Shown here: positions 52,545 through 64,000 of the stretch, one piece after another
Layout of the letters: each line of letters begins with the position of its first letter
Position numbering within the stretch: position 1 is the stretch's first letter
From: Diospyros lotus
Taxonomy: Eukaryota; Streptophyta; Magnoliopsida; Ericales; Ebenaceae
Assembly: GCF_014633365.1 (NCBI RefSeq)
Contig: NC_068348.1
Coordinates: 15,766,311 to 15,830,310 of the forward strand
Direction of reading: 5' to 3'
DNA: 64,000 nt
Position numbers and translations under genes: made by a program
The notes under the pieces: generated by a model
The model's input: the letters and a program-made list of their open reading frames with translations, nothing else
Database searches by the model: none
What the model was told of the DNA's origin: nothing

Positions 52545-55500
52545 GCAGAAGAAATTAGTGAACTGCATTTGAAAGCTTTAAATAGGAATGAAACTTGGGC
52601 ATTTAAAATCCTAAAGAGTAAAGACTGTTTAGATATCGAACAGGCTAGATCCTCGATACGAATAAGGAATTCAGGATTTCCTTCAGTTTGCCTATAGACA
52701 CAAGCCTCCTGGGGCAAGCGTATATTGTCTGTATATTAAATGTGTTAACATATATTTTCCTAAACGAGATGTTGTGGAGAAACACCTTATTCTGAATGGG
52801 TTTGACACTAATTACATAATATGGATGGTTCATGGAGAGCTATATGTGCCTCGTCATAGTCGAGAAGAATTTCAAGATCAGGAATGTAATATTGGAGATG
52901 ATATGGTGGGAATGATACAAGATGCACATGGAGTTCCCAGACACAATGTTGGAAGTAGTGAAGAAGTTACGAGATTCTATGAATTGTTGGAGAAGGCAGA
53001 AACAGAGTTATGGCCTGGTTGTAAGAACTTCATGCCATTATCGTTTATTGTTCGCTTACAACACTTGAAGGTATTGGGTGGGTTGTCGGATAAAATATTT
53101 GATATGTTGCTTGAGTTGTTGAATGAGGCATTCTCATAAAGAGTGTCATTGCCATGATCGTATCAGGAGGCTAAGAAATTGAGTGAGGATTTAGGTTTTA
53201 AGTACTATAAGTACAATGCATGCCCTAATAATTGTATGCTCTTTTGGAAAGATGCATCAAAGTTGAACAAAAGTGCTTTTTGTGGGGCGTCAAGGTACAA
53301 AGAATACGAGGTGCACATGAACGACGATATAACGAAGGTGAAAAAAGTCGCTTCTAAACAAGTACGACACTTACCTTTGATTTCAAGATTACAAAGATTG
53401 TTTATGTCTAACAAAACAGCATTGTTAATGAGGTGGCATGAAGAAGGTAGAACAAAGGATGGTATAATGAGGCACCTTGCTAATTCATTGGCTTGGCAAT
53501 CTTTTGATGAACAACATCCAAAATTCGCTGAAGATAGTCGCAATGTTAGACTTGGTTTGGCTTTTGATGGGTTTAATCTGTTTCGAACAATGACCATTAG
53601 CTATAGCATTTGGCCAATTGTGTTAATGCCATATAATCTACCGCCTTGGTTATGTATGAAACAACCTTACTTCATCTTGTCTTTATTGATTGATGGACCT
53701 TGTGCACTAGGAGAAAATATTGATGTGTTTCTGCAACCGTTGATTCAAGAGTTATAGGAATTATGGAACAAGGGAATAGAAACTTACGATGCTTCAAGAA
53801 AAGAAATGTTTCACATGAATGCAACATTGTTGTGGACGATTAATGATTTTCCTGCGTATGCTAATTTATTTGGATGGAGTACTCGAGGAAGAGTTGCTTG
53901 TCCTTGTTACATGAAAGAGACGGAGTCCAAATGGTTAAAACATGGTGGTAAGTTTTGTTATATGGGTCACCATAGATTCTTGGAGGACATGAGTCATCCT
54001 TTTCGATTAGACAAGAAGAATTTTGATGGAACCATTGAGAATCGTGTTGCTCCTCCTCAGTTATCTGGCTACGATGTATTCAAATATGTTGAATTTGTTA
54101 AGAAGATGTATGAAAACCGTGAGAATTCGGGCGCTAGTGCTGGGAAAGGAATGGGTGGTTGGAGAAAACATAGTATATTCTTTGAGCTTCCATATTGGCA
54201 AGACAATTTGATTCGACATAATCTCGATGTCATGCACATTGAGAAAAATGTTTGTGACAACATAATTTGGACATTATTAAATGTTTCAGGTAAAACAAAG
54301 GACAACTTGAAAGCACATCTTGATTTGAAATAACTAGGGGTAAGAAAAAAGTTGCATCTTGAAGATCGTTTAGGTGGGAAGAAGTATTTACCTCCTGCAT
54401 CTTTCACGTTGAATCAAGAACAGAAACATATATTTTTAAAAGTATTGAAAAGTATAAAATCACCCGATGGATTCTTATCAAACATATCACGTCATGTCCA
54501 ACTCAAAGAACACATAATGAGTGGACTTAAGAGCCATGACAATCATGTTTTGATGCAACATTTGCTTCCATTGGCAATTAGGAGGGTGTTAAAGAGGAAG
54601 TATGTCAGTAAAACTTTGATTGAACTATGCAATTACTTTAAACAGTTGTGTTCTAAAAATATTACAGTAGACGAGTGTAACCAATTGAGGTCACGCATTA
54701 TATTGGTGCTCTGTCACCTCAAGAAAATATTTCTACCAAGCTTCTTCAATATAATGGAGCATTTAGTTGTTCACCTCCCTGACAAAGTCCAAATTACGGG
54801 ACCGGTAATGTTTCGGTGGATGTATCCAGTCGAGAGGTATATTAAGTCATGATTTTTTTGTTTGTGAAGTTGTTTGTTCTTTTTTAAGTAAATATTGTGG
54901 ATTTACTTGACAATGTAACTTATCATGTAGGTTCTTATTGACGTTGAAAAAGTATGTAAGGATTAGAAGTCATCCAAAAGGATCTATTGCTGAAGGTTAC
55001 TTGGCATAAGAGTGTTTGACCTTTTGTGCAAGGTACTTGGATGACGTGGAAACAAAGTTTAATAGGCCGGTTCAAAATTATGAGGGTGCATATGGTCAAC
55101 CTATCCCAAAAAAAGGGAAATTAGTCACATTGGATGAGATTTCATTGCAGCAAGCCCATCGTTATGTGCTAGCAAATTGTAGTACAATTTCGTCTTATCG
55201 AGAGTAAGATTATTATAACTTAATCTGGTTGATCAATTTTGTTTCATAATAAAAAATTAAAATTGTACTTTAATTTCATAATTCCTATCATTTGCATACA
55301 ATGCAGGACACACTTACAATCCATTAGATTGGAAAGAAAAGGTGCTAGCAATCATGAAATTACACAAAAGCACCATGAAAACTTCCCATCATGGTTTGAA
55401 AAACATGTAAGTGATGTCTTAACATGCTGCCACCACACCTTAAACATCCATGTCTAACCATCTTAGAATTTGCATTTATTTATTTGTGTAACGAATTATA

Positions 55501-56039
55501 AAGATGTTACAAAACAAGTTTATGAATTGCAAGTAAGTGGTCGCAATGTACCCAATGAAGTGAAAACATTAGCTGTTGGGCCTCACGCATGGGCATGGAA
55601 GTATTCTGGGTACATCATAAATGAATTCAAATTCCACACGAGGCGTCGAGAAAGGAGAAGAATGACTCAAAACAGTGGAGTATTACTAATTGCAAATACT
55701 GAAAGTTATGCTAGTTCAAAAGATAAACATCCTATCAGTGGTGATGTTACCTTCTATGGAGTCCTAACATATGTTGTTGAGATATGGTACTCTAATGAAT
55801 TCAAATTTGTTTTGTTTAAGTGTGACTGGGTTGACAATAACAGAGGGATGAAGGTTGACAGTTTGAATTTCATAACTGTAAATTTTAATTGTTTAATGTA
55901 TCAAGAGAATAAACCAACAGACGAACCTTTTATACTTACAACTCAAGCATCACAAGTGTGGTATGTGGCTCATCCTCTTGATGAAGAATGGCACGTTGTC
56001 ATGAAGATGACACCTAGAGATTTGTATAACATGGGTTAA
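52545..56039 (+). pseudogene. Tnp2-type CACTA transposase
   Basis: Domain order is that of plant CACTA transposases. The Transpos_assoc-like start has FPKRDVVEKHLILNGFDTNY (52745-52830). The Transposase_21/Tnp2 core follows, with LGLAFDGFNLF (about 53550) and HNLDVMHIEKNVCDNI (about 54215), which carry conserved catalytic aspartates. DUF4218-like LPDKVQITGPVMFRWMYPVER (about 54775-54836) is spliced to the exon at 54931 (donor GTATAT, acceptor ATGTAG). DUF4216-like VVEIWYSNEFKFVLFKCDW (about 55770) ends at 56039. From 52774 to 54836 it is one frame with four stops (53137, 53155, 53755, 54331) and no indel. A further TAA lies in the next exon. Decay is therefore by substitution only. Confidence 0.88.
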
Positions 56040-56399
56040 AGAAATGTGGCAAGAAGTTGTGACGAGGAAGATGCTTTAGTAATCATGTTGAAATCAACAG
56101 TGATCAGTCCTTACATGTAGAGTTAGGAGAATCTGATGAAGACTACTCTTCTGGAGAATCTGATAAGGATGGTATGCTGGTTGATATATCAGATGACGAC
56201 GACAATTCCATTCCTTATACTGCACATAGTGATGATAATGATTTATAATATTGAAGTGGCATGTATATGTCTTCCTTGCATAATATTTAATGATGTGGTA
56301 TGTATATATGTTCATGTTTTTAGCTTTTTATGTTTTGATATGTTATTTTTGTTTAACCTAAATTGATATGCTAACAGATTGTTTTTTACATTCAAATCA

Positions 56400-58640
56400 A
56401 TAATAGGCAATTACACTGATAGCACCTAAGAGACAGACTCGTTGGCCAATTGGATCCATGTCACATAGTACAGATTCACAACACAATGATTCACAATCAG
56501 TTCCATCCCATCATCCAACCCCAGTCCCATCACTTCCCCAGCATCCTGAAGAAGACTCACATAGTCAGCAAGGTAAATACCAAAAATTTATATGAACAAT
56601 AATAAATTACTATTCTTTTCTATTTCAATGTGAATTTATTGTGTTATTATGTTTTAGTTGGTACAAGCTCCGTGTCATCTACGGCCAAGAAAGGAAGAGG
56701 AATATCAAGACAAATTTCAAAGTGGGGAAAGGAAAAGATTCATATTGAATTTGATGCTGAAGAACAACCAGTTGGGGAGATGGCAACTAAGTTGGAAACC
56801 TAACTAGGTGTGATGGTAAGGAGTATTACTCCTCTTACATTTACTGATTGGAGGTCACCGGGGATGGAACCATATAAGAAGCGCATCTGGCAAGAGGTCT
56901 TGGTGAGTAAATAACGTCTCTGATTCTTAACTACTGACCCTAAACTTTTATACTCTAATAAGGGTATCATTGCAGAATAACACTGATGTACCCATAACAT
57001 GGAGATCAATTTGCTTGCAACATGCTTCCAAGAAATGGAGAGGGTACAAAGCCACCTTAAAGAGACATTATGATTTCCATGAGACAGATGCGGCTCGTTT
57101 ATCCAAAATACCGCATGGGGTTGACCCAGAACAGTGGAAGGTTCTTGTGGAGTATTGGGGATGTGACCAAGCACATGTATGTATGATTTATGTATGGTAG
57201 ATATATTAGATGGATTCTCTATACCTAGTTTTAATATCATATTACAAGTAGGAATGTAGTGCGACAAATCATGCCAATCGAGATAAGCAAAAGATGGGTC
57301 ACACCAGCGGTAGGTGATCACATCCTCAGGTTAAGCACCAGGTAAGAATAGAATGGATGTTAGTTATATATATTTATTGATAATTTTATTAGTAATGCCT
57401 AAACTTTAAACATTTAATATATTTCATCTCTTATATATGTTTTTAGATGACTATTGAAAGTGGAGATGAGCCAGATAGAATCAAGCTTTTTAAAAAGACA
57501 CACACCAAAAAAACGGAGAGATAGTAGACTCTAAATCTTCATATATAATCGCATGTCTTTCTAAATTTTGAAAGTTGTAGATATATTTTGTTTCTTTTAC
57601 TTGTGAACTTCTGTAACTAACTTGTGAAATGTTTATTAAGGAACAAATGGATGAAAGGTTGTCACAAATACTTGATGATGAACAAACCCCATATTCGCTA
57701 GAGGATGTCTTTGCACAAATACTAGGCAAAGATGGGCATGGTAGGGTAAGGATGGGAGGACTTGGAACCTGCCCAACTAAGGTTAAACGAAGACAACAAT
57801 ATTAGGTGCCCCAAGAGTAATATGACCAAATGTGTGCGCAAATTACTGCCCAGCTAGAAGAAAAATTTCAAGCTCAAATCCAAAGTCAAGTTCAAATGCA
57901 AGTTCATGCAATACTTAAGGCAATGGGAGATACACCACTGGCTCCAGACAATACACCACAGCCGAGACAAGTATGTCATTCCATTAGTGCATTTTGTGAT
58001 TTAAAATTGCATCTTTATTATATATAATAACTAAACTATTTTGAAATATAGCCATCCTCACATGCTAGTGCTTCTGTCGCACATGCAAGCACACCATCAC
58101 CCGAAGCTGAATGTGCTGGATTATCAACACCAGAATGTGGCCATCATTTAGAGGTAATTCACTACCAAATAGTTAATATACTGAAAAGTAAATTATACTT
58201 CAAAATCATTTATGCTTGTTTAAACACAGATTAATGAATTTTTTCACTTGATAAATGGATGAATACCTCGTCATATTGTTGCTGAGGCAATCATTATGTC
58301 CATTGATCCGGCTAAGTCTGTAAGGGAAGTAGAGCTAGGTAATGAGTTTGTTGAAATTAGTATTCAGAAAGTGCTGAACCCTTTATATTCATTGCCTCGA
58401 CAATTTTCTGGGATGCGTGTAATGAGGGATGCTAATAACAGTAAAACTATGATACCGTGGAGGGTCTCTGATGTAAGTATTTTTGTATACAGTTGTTATG
58501 CAATTTTGGACATGTTTTATGCAATTTCATAGTTAACGTACATATACACTTAAATAGATCTATTGTTTTCCAATGTAGATCGAAAAAATATGATATGCAA
58601 TTTTGGTTGGAGAATGGCATGATGGCGTAATCAAGGGTTA
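56400..58640 (+). pseudogene. Second CACTA gene, Transposase_24-like (Ptta/En/Spm family)
   Basis: Several exons separated by AT-rich introns. They encode KGRGISRQISKWGKEKIHIE (about 56700), FTDWRSPGMEPYKKRIWQEV, then SICLQHASKKWRGYKATLKR and VDPEQWKVLVEYW (56970-57170). A Gln-rich coiled segment follows (TAQLEEKFQAQIQSQVQMQV, about 57845). The C-terminal part at 58296-58470 has VREVELGNEFVEISIQKVLN and ends IPWRVSD. These are the marks of the second protein of plant CACTA elements, the likely DNA-binding partner. Stops occur near 56803 and 57805. Confidence 0.75.
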
Positions 58641-58934
58641 TCTGAGGTCAATTGGACATGTTTTAGTTTAGGGTTGATTTGTATGTGTTTTTGAATTGTA
58701 TTGTGTAATGAGACGAGACAAGATCGATCTTTCTAAATGATCAAATGTGTTGTACTTAAATAGATTTATTATATACAGTTGTTATTTGTTGTGTTTAGCG
58801 GGTGAATTTTTCAAAATTGTTGATGGTTTTTTGTTGCTGTGGTTATTGATTGTTATACAGGTTATTTATTGATTGTTATACAGATTATAATAGATTGTTA
58901 TACAGGTTTTAAAAATCTTTTTTTTTTTTTTTGC

Positions 58935-59220
58935 CAACGATTTTTTGTTTTTGCCGGCGGTTTCTGAAATTTGCCGGCAAAGTTATGACTTTGCCAGTGG
59001 TTTACAAACCGCCAGCAAAGTTTTGCATTTATCGGCGGTTTTTAAACCGCCGGTAAAGTTTTTAATTTGCCGGCAATTTGGAAATGCCGCTGGTAATGAT
59101 TATTTGTACCAGCAGTTCATAAACTACCGGTAAATTATTTTTTTCGGCAGTTTTCAATCGCCGCCAAGCATTCCCGACGGAGGTATTTTCGGCAGTAAAT
59201 AATCGCCGGTAAAAGTCGAA
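58935..59220. repeat. 3' subterminal repeats of the CACTA element
   Basis: At least eight inverted units of the type GCCGGCGGTTT...AAACCGCCGGYAAAG. They resemble, but are not the same as, the GCGGCGGTT units at 1-240. Confidence 0.8.
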
Positions 59221-60097
59221 ACTCTTGTTGTGAGAGAGAATCTAAGAGATGAATCTCTTAGTTACAAGATCTCTCAAAATATAAAACAAGGCTTGAATGA
59301 ATTAATACAAATTAAAATCAAAGCCTTGAAGAGAGAAAAATGAAGCACAGTCTGTAATACCCAGGAATGATTTGAGGTCATAAATAATATTTGATAAATG
59401 GTACAAGTGGAATTATCAAAAGAATAAGGCTTTAGGAAACACTATTGCAGTCTTAAAAGACCGAAGTGGCTCGAGGGAGTAACCCGGACCTTAGATAGCT
59501 AAAGAAAATTATACAGTATCGACAAGTGATTCGAATTATGATTTTTAGTGATAAAAGAAGTGGGATCAGGAACAGTTTTCGGTACAGCTGTCGACCGGGC
59601 TGAGAAAACCGAATCGACGTAGGAAACGCCCAGAAGATCAACGGAGCACGTCAAGGACTAGTATTTAATGTGTAGAACAACCCTTAAGAGATTTCGGGAT
59701 AAATTGAATGGATTTAAGGTCAAATCAATCAGTCGGGCCTAAGTGCAGTTTTTCTAAATTTACCCGAGGGAGGTCAAAACGATAATTTTTTCGAAAGTTT
59801 CAAGAATGAAATAAATAGTACAAGACTTGTGGTCCTTAGAGGTATATTTGGAAAGATCAGGGGTGTATTGGTAGGGGCTAAAATGTCAAATGAAGAAATC
59901 AGGGGGTGAAAATGCAATTTAGCAAAATTGCAATGTGAACGCAAGGGAGAAAACAGCCGCCGCACTGCCACCGCACGTGGAGGCCGTTTCCGGCGATGGG
60001 ACGGCCGAGGCTTGCTTGGGGAAGGTTGTATACGACCGTGGGATTCTTGGGGAGCAAGGGTGGTCGGTGATTGGCTAGATTTTGGTCGGTTTTCGGG

Positions 60098-60105
60098 TAT
60101 AAAAG
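60098..60105 (+). promoter_or_regulatory. TATA box of solo LTR
   Basis: TATAAAAG followed by AGAGGCCGAGGGTTT. It matches the position and downstream sequence of the TATA box at 5351. Confidence 0.55.
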
Positions 60106-61082
60106 AGAGGCCGAGGGTTTCGACTTTTTGGAGCTCAAATCGGTCGTGTTAGAGGATGAATCGATGAGAATGGATAAGGGGCTTCCGATCCTTATGAAAC
60201 GGAGAAGATTTTGTGAGTAGTTTGAGGGATTTTGGTGTTCGTTTAAGGCCGTTTGGGGTTTGGCCGATCGAAGGTGGCGGACCGCCTTCCGCCACCTGCA
60301 ACTGGCCGTTTGGGCCCTTTTCCGGCGAGCTTTCGGCCTAAACATGGTGCCAATGGGATCGACTCGTCGAGGGCTTGAAGGGGGTGTGCTCAGATCGGTC
60401 ATCGGAGGGGTCGTCGCCGGCGGGTCTTGAGGAAGAAGACGACGCGCGTGGCTGCACGCGCCAGCCTCCACGCGCAGCCACGCGCAGGGCGCGTGAGAGC
60501 GCGTGCGAAGGGCTATTTTGGTAATTTTAATTCCAATATTTTTATTTAATTATTCTAGGAATTATTGTGTTGAAATATTTCGGAAAATAGTTGAAGAAAT
60601 AATTATTTTGGAATTAACGAGGAGAAAATTGGGAGAAAATAGAGAAAATTATGGAAAATTGAGGAAAATGGATTTTAATGCTTCCTTAATTAAATATGGT
60701 GTTTAGGAAGTACTGTGGCTCGAGGTTGAGTATAAGTTCAAGCATTTGGGATTTAACACGCAAACTGAGGCGTTGCACGAGGATCGAGGCGATCTGAATA
60801 CATTCGAGGTGAGTGGTTTGATTCCAACTTTTCCTTGTTTTGGAAGTGTTCTTAGGTGCTTGTGGTGAGTTCTAGTGAGCGGTTATACCCTCCTGGACAT
60901 AAATTGTTTTACAAGGCTTTGCTTATGATCATTGTGTCGATATTTGCTACATTGCATTAACTGTTTATTTTAAAATGTTGGTGCATGGCGTGTAAATCTT
61001 CATATCATTTGGGGTCAAGTTTAATTGCATCGTTGGATCCGTATGGGGCGGGTTTGGGTCTACTTGAGATTGGGACAATGTT

Positions 61083-61225
61083 AATCCAGGTGAACGGGTG
61101 TCACACTGGGGCACTCGAGGGAATAATGTTAAACCAGGTGAACGAGTGTCACGACGGTGCACTCGAGGGATTAACGTTGGACCAGGTGAACGTGTGCCAC
61201 AGTGGGGCATTCGAGGGATTAAGTA
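61083..61225 (+). repeat. Three short tandem repeats in the solo LTR
   Basis: The unit CAGGTGAACGRGTGTCACNN plus a GGGGCACTCGAGGGA piece occurs three times, about 48 bp apart, with small differences. Confidence 0.75.
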
Positions 61226-62831
61226 TGTCAAGGTGATATCTCGAGTTAGACATGTCTTGCATATTTACGTTTATCTGAGTATGCCATGCTCGTGTGTCTC
61301 TCATGCATTGTATGAACTGTTTTATGCCGTCATTTAGATGTTTATCATCTAACTTGGGCTATGCCCCTGGAACGTTTAATGTTCCAGCCAGGAACTGCTG
61401 CGGAGGCAAGGATGTGGCCGGTTGAGGGCCAATGGTGCTTAGTTTGTTAAGTCGTTGTAACGTTTGGAGGATTTAACATGCATTTCAGGTTGTAAACGAG
61501 TAGTTGTATATAGCAATTTTATCATTTGATCTGTATTATGTATTTTGCTATGGAAATACAATGTAAGAACTATGGTGTTTGGTATTAGTGTATCCGCTGC
61601 GTTGTATTAAGACTCGTTTAGTTTAAGATTGTTGATCTTGATAGTTAAACGGGCAAGACTGGGGTTCGCGGGGTTTTGTTTCTGCATGTGAAGATTGTTC
61701 TTGAAATACCGCGCGTGTTGAATTTAAAGGAAAAAAAAAAGAAATCCCGGGAATACCCTTATAGTGACATGCCCGGCGAGTCGGGGTGTTACACAGTCAC
61801 TGTAAATACAAACAAGTATAAATGTAAGCTCAAATCAATTCATTCATGTTCATTAGTCTCTTCTTAATTTTCTTGATTTGTATTTATAGGCTTTCCAAAA
61901 ACTTTGCCCAAAACTAGCCCTTTTTGATCCGTAGAAGACTAAGAAACTACTCGTTGGAAACTGTTAGAGACACAAACTGTCGATAGACTAGAGAGGTTAG
62001 TTGACTAATTATATGAACAAAAATTAGACATAGTCAATAGAACCAGACCCATAGTCGATAGATCAAAAATATGAAGAAAACTTCTTCTAAAATACACATT
62101 GATAGTCGACAGATTAAATTAAGCTGTCACAGAACCATCAAGATAGTCGATAGAACAAAACATAGTCAACATATGCATAGCACATAGTCAACAAATGAGA
62201 AGAGTTAGTCGACAGATGCAGGTGAGTTAGTCAACAGATTGCTATGTATATTAGATTTCCTGATGATACAATCCATAGCATGTATACAACATATTTACAT
62301 TTACTTTAATACATAAATGTAAATAAGAAAGTACACCCCATTTGGATTCAATAAAAATATCTAAAAAATCAAAATCCATAACCATAAGAAAATAGAATTT
62401 TGGTTTTAGTACAAACTCAAGATTTAGCAAATTTACCACTCTCAAAATATATACCTTCTATTTATTGAAAAATTTATTAAAAATTATTTTAATAACAACG
62501 AATATTAGCTATCAAAATACCGGGAGATAGTTTTTCAAAATGAAAACATTTTCTTATATGTTCCCTTATAATGCACTAATCTTCCAGATTTAGAAAAATT
62601 ATATTAAAGGTAAAAACATCCACTATCAAATTATTCAAAACCAATTTGGTGAAATCATTTAGAAGATTCTTTTAGATCTTAAAGCTTGTTTGTGCAAATC
62701 TCTATCTATAGAAAATTATAGATCATTTGGTTTTCATTTTTACAAAGGTACTTGAAATTGATTTTTGTTTCCAAATCATTTAATTAATTTTGTTTTTCAT
62801 CATCAAAACCAAACACAAGAGTAAAACATCA

Positions 62832-64000
62832 CCAATGACTTTGGGGGGTCCAATGATAGTAATTCTTGGAAGGATACTAGCCATGTCCCATGCATCGTAA
62901 CATATATTGCCATTTTGAGAGGTAAGTCATGGATTTTGAGGGTGGCGTTACGGAACCTATCCACATACTAGCAAAGAGTCTCTTTGCCCTTGTTGAATAC
63001 TAAGAAGATACGTTACGTTTTTCTTTTTTGGACCATTAATGGCAAATGTTGTGATAAGTTCTTTCCTTAGCTACCCGAATGAAGAGATGGATGCTTCGAG
63101 TAAGCTGTTGAACCAAATTTGTGTGTATCCTATCATAGTCAGCGAGAATGCCCGTCATATAAATACATCGTCCCAACCGTAAAGTGTCATTAAGGACTCG
63201 TAATTTTGAATGTGATCGTCAAGATCATCTTTGCTGGCATAAGGTGTCATTTGCAGCATCTTGAATTTCCTTGGCAGTGGTTTTCCCAATACATTCTCCG
63301 TGAACAGGGACTTTCTTCTTGGCTACTCCTCAGTGGTCGAAACCAATTTCTTTTGTTTGACTACTTCCTCTACCACCCTCTTCATATCATCCCACATACT
63401 CATTACAGTGTGATTATATGTCCCTCTATTCCTTGGAGTCAAACCTTTAGTGGGGATTTACGTTAGCATACTTGCTATAGTTTCCTGATGTCTTCCCCTT
63501 CATAGGCTCCCTCTATCTCCTTAATAATTTTTCTCCTGCTCCTGATTTTGCGGCGAAGAGGCATTAGCTCCTTGTGGTGGGAGTTTAAGCAAATTGCCTC
63601 GGCGAGGAGAGGGCCGAGAGTAGGAGTTAGGCGTAGATTCTCCTCATGTTTCAACTGAGTTTTTCTTAATGGTGCAGTTTCTAGCATGAATCTCCATAGT
63701 GTTGCAAGTAATGCCATACCGGGGACTATACTTTAGAGTATTCCCTCCATGTCTCATAAGGCATGCATTCCTTTGATATGTTATTGTCGTAACGCTTCAT
63801 AGTTTTCCCACGAGATGATAAGATGAGTCTATTGTGAAGGGCCAGATTGATCGTGGTGTTCATGTTGATTCACCGGGTGTTGGAAACCTGATAGAGGTGG
63901 CTGAGTCCCTATTTGTTGTTGGGGATCAAAGGGAGTTGACTGAAAACTCCCTTGTTATTGAGGGTCAAGTGGAGGTAGGTGCATTCCTGTTGGGTGTTGT
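62832..64000 (-). pseudogene. gag of reversed Tat-like element, continued
   Basis: On the minus strand it joins the frame broken at 50704: PPKVI at 62840 continues as DLFARANKYI at 50700. It holds TPYASKDDLDDHIQNYESLM (about 63230), WFNSLLEASISSFG and VTYLLSIQQG, the same blocks as the gag at 22600-22900. The N-terminal part reaches the window edge, with a counterpart of YKALRQQH near 63800. Stops and frameshifts are frequent. The 5' LTR would lie beyond the window. Confidence 0.75.

Larger units (their letters stand above)
51192..59232 (+). mobile_element. CACTA (En/Spm) transposon, full length, 8041 bp
   Basis: It starts CACTACAAGAAG and ends CTCTTGTTGTG, a slightly mutated inverse. The 3-bp target duplication AGA is at 51189-51191 and 59233-59235. 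Subterminal hairpin repeats (TGCCGGCGGTTT, CCCGACAGTT and inverses) fill 51207-51360 and 58935-59220. Inside are a Tnp2-type transposase gene (52545-56039) and a second gene of the Transposase_24 type (56400-58640), both with disabling mutations. It lies within the reversed SIRE-like solo LTR. Confidence 0.92.
59353..61793 (+). mobile_element. Solo LTR, chromovirus (Tekay/Del-like) gypsy, 2441 bp
   Basis: It starts TGTAATACCC and ends GGGTGTTACA, with a perfect target duplication CAGTC at 59348-59352 and 61794-61798. TATAAAAG is at 60098-60105. It sits in the reversed SIRE-like solo LTR, close to the CACTA element. Three tandem-like blocks of CCAGGTGAACGNGTGYCAC occur at about 61085-61205. 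Same family as 4490-7046. Confidence 0.92.
50705..62831 (-). mobile_element. Solo LTR, SIRE-like copia, reversed, holding two nested elements
   Basis: On the minus strand it starts TGATGTTTTACTCTTGTG and ends AACCTATCA. The target duplication is CCAAT (50700-50704 and 62832-62836), inside gag. Removing the CACTA element and the solo LTR with their duplications leaves about 1.64 kb. It is the same family as 17565-19076: both share TTTTACTCTTG near the start, the GTCGAC motifs (here about 61975-62240), and the GGTGTGTGCCATAG and AATTCACCC end. Host segments are 50705-51191, 59236-59352 and 61799-62831. Confidence 0.88.

Noticed and set aside
1..64000. CRISPR array or bacterial-type operons
   Set aside because: The tandem arrays have diverged units without unique spacers, and all context is plant nuclear retroelements.

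Overview
This is nuclear DNA of a flowering plant, most likely a dicot. It is AT-rich, with GA/CT and TA microsatellites, and is built almost entirely of nested transposable elements around one convincing intact host gene. That gene is a secreted pectin methylesterase/invertase inhibitor (28949-29602, + strand). I cannot name the species.

Layout. 1-255: 3' end of a CACTA element. 256-9270: 3' part of a Ty3/gypsy Tat-lineage retrotransposon (integrase end, 300-bp tandem repeats, a long antisense ORF, 3' LTR), broken by a chromovirus-type solo LTR (4490-7046). 9273-19676: SIRE-like Ty1/copia LTRs plus the 3' part of one element with its extra ORF; two solo LTRs are nested in it (14738-17376 and 17565-19076). 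20587-26892: a complete but non-autonomous Tat-like element with two LTRs and a 5-bp target duplication; it carries only broken gag-protease and no reverse transcriptase or integrase. About 27083-28720: a long-TIR element with a possible captured first exon. 28949-29602: the inhibitor gene. 29603-35006: quiet AT-rich DNA with a SINE candidate and a MITE. 35015-36895: two hAT-type elements with perfect 8-bp target duplications. 38690-47487: broken Tat gag-protease pieces, a Helitron (3' end at 39682) holding two exons of a SECRET AGENT-like O-GlcNAc transferase gene, a 64-bp repeat array and an LTR. 47488-48782: copia leader with a tRNA-Met primer site. 48783-64000: a reversed Tat-like gag-protease element split by a solo LTR (50705-62831), which itself contains a full CACTA transposon (51192-59232) and another solo LTR (59353-61793).

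Eight insertions have target duplications readable in the sequence, so the order of nesting is firm in several places. The retroelement genes all carry stop codons or frameshifts. The most interesting structure is RNA-like: hairpin repeats with compensatory base changes after the gag-protease ORF of the Tat-like elements, and a second hairpin (GGAC-TAGGC / GCCGAACC) found in both copia LTRs and gypsy 3' regions.

Everything here comes from reading the sequence by eye. Family names rest on recognised motifs and structure, not on database searches.
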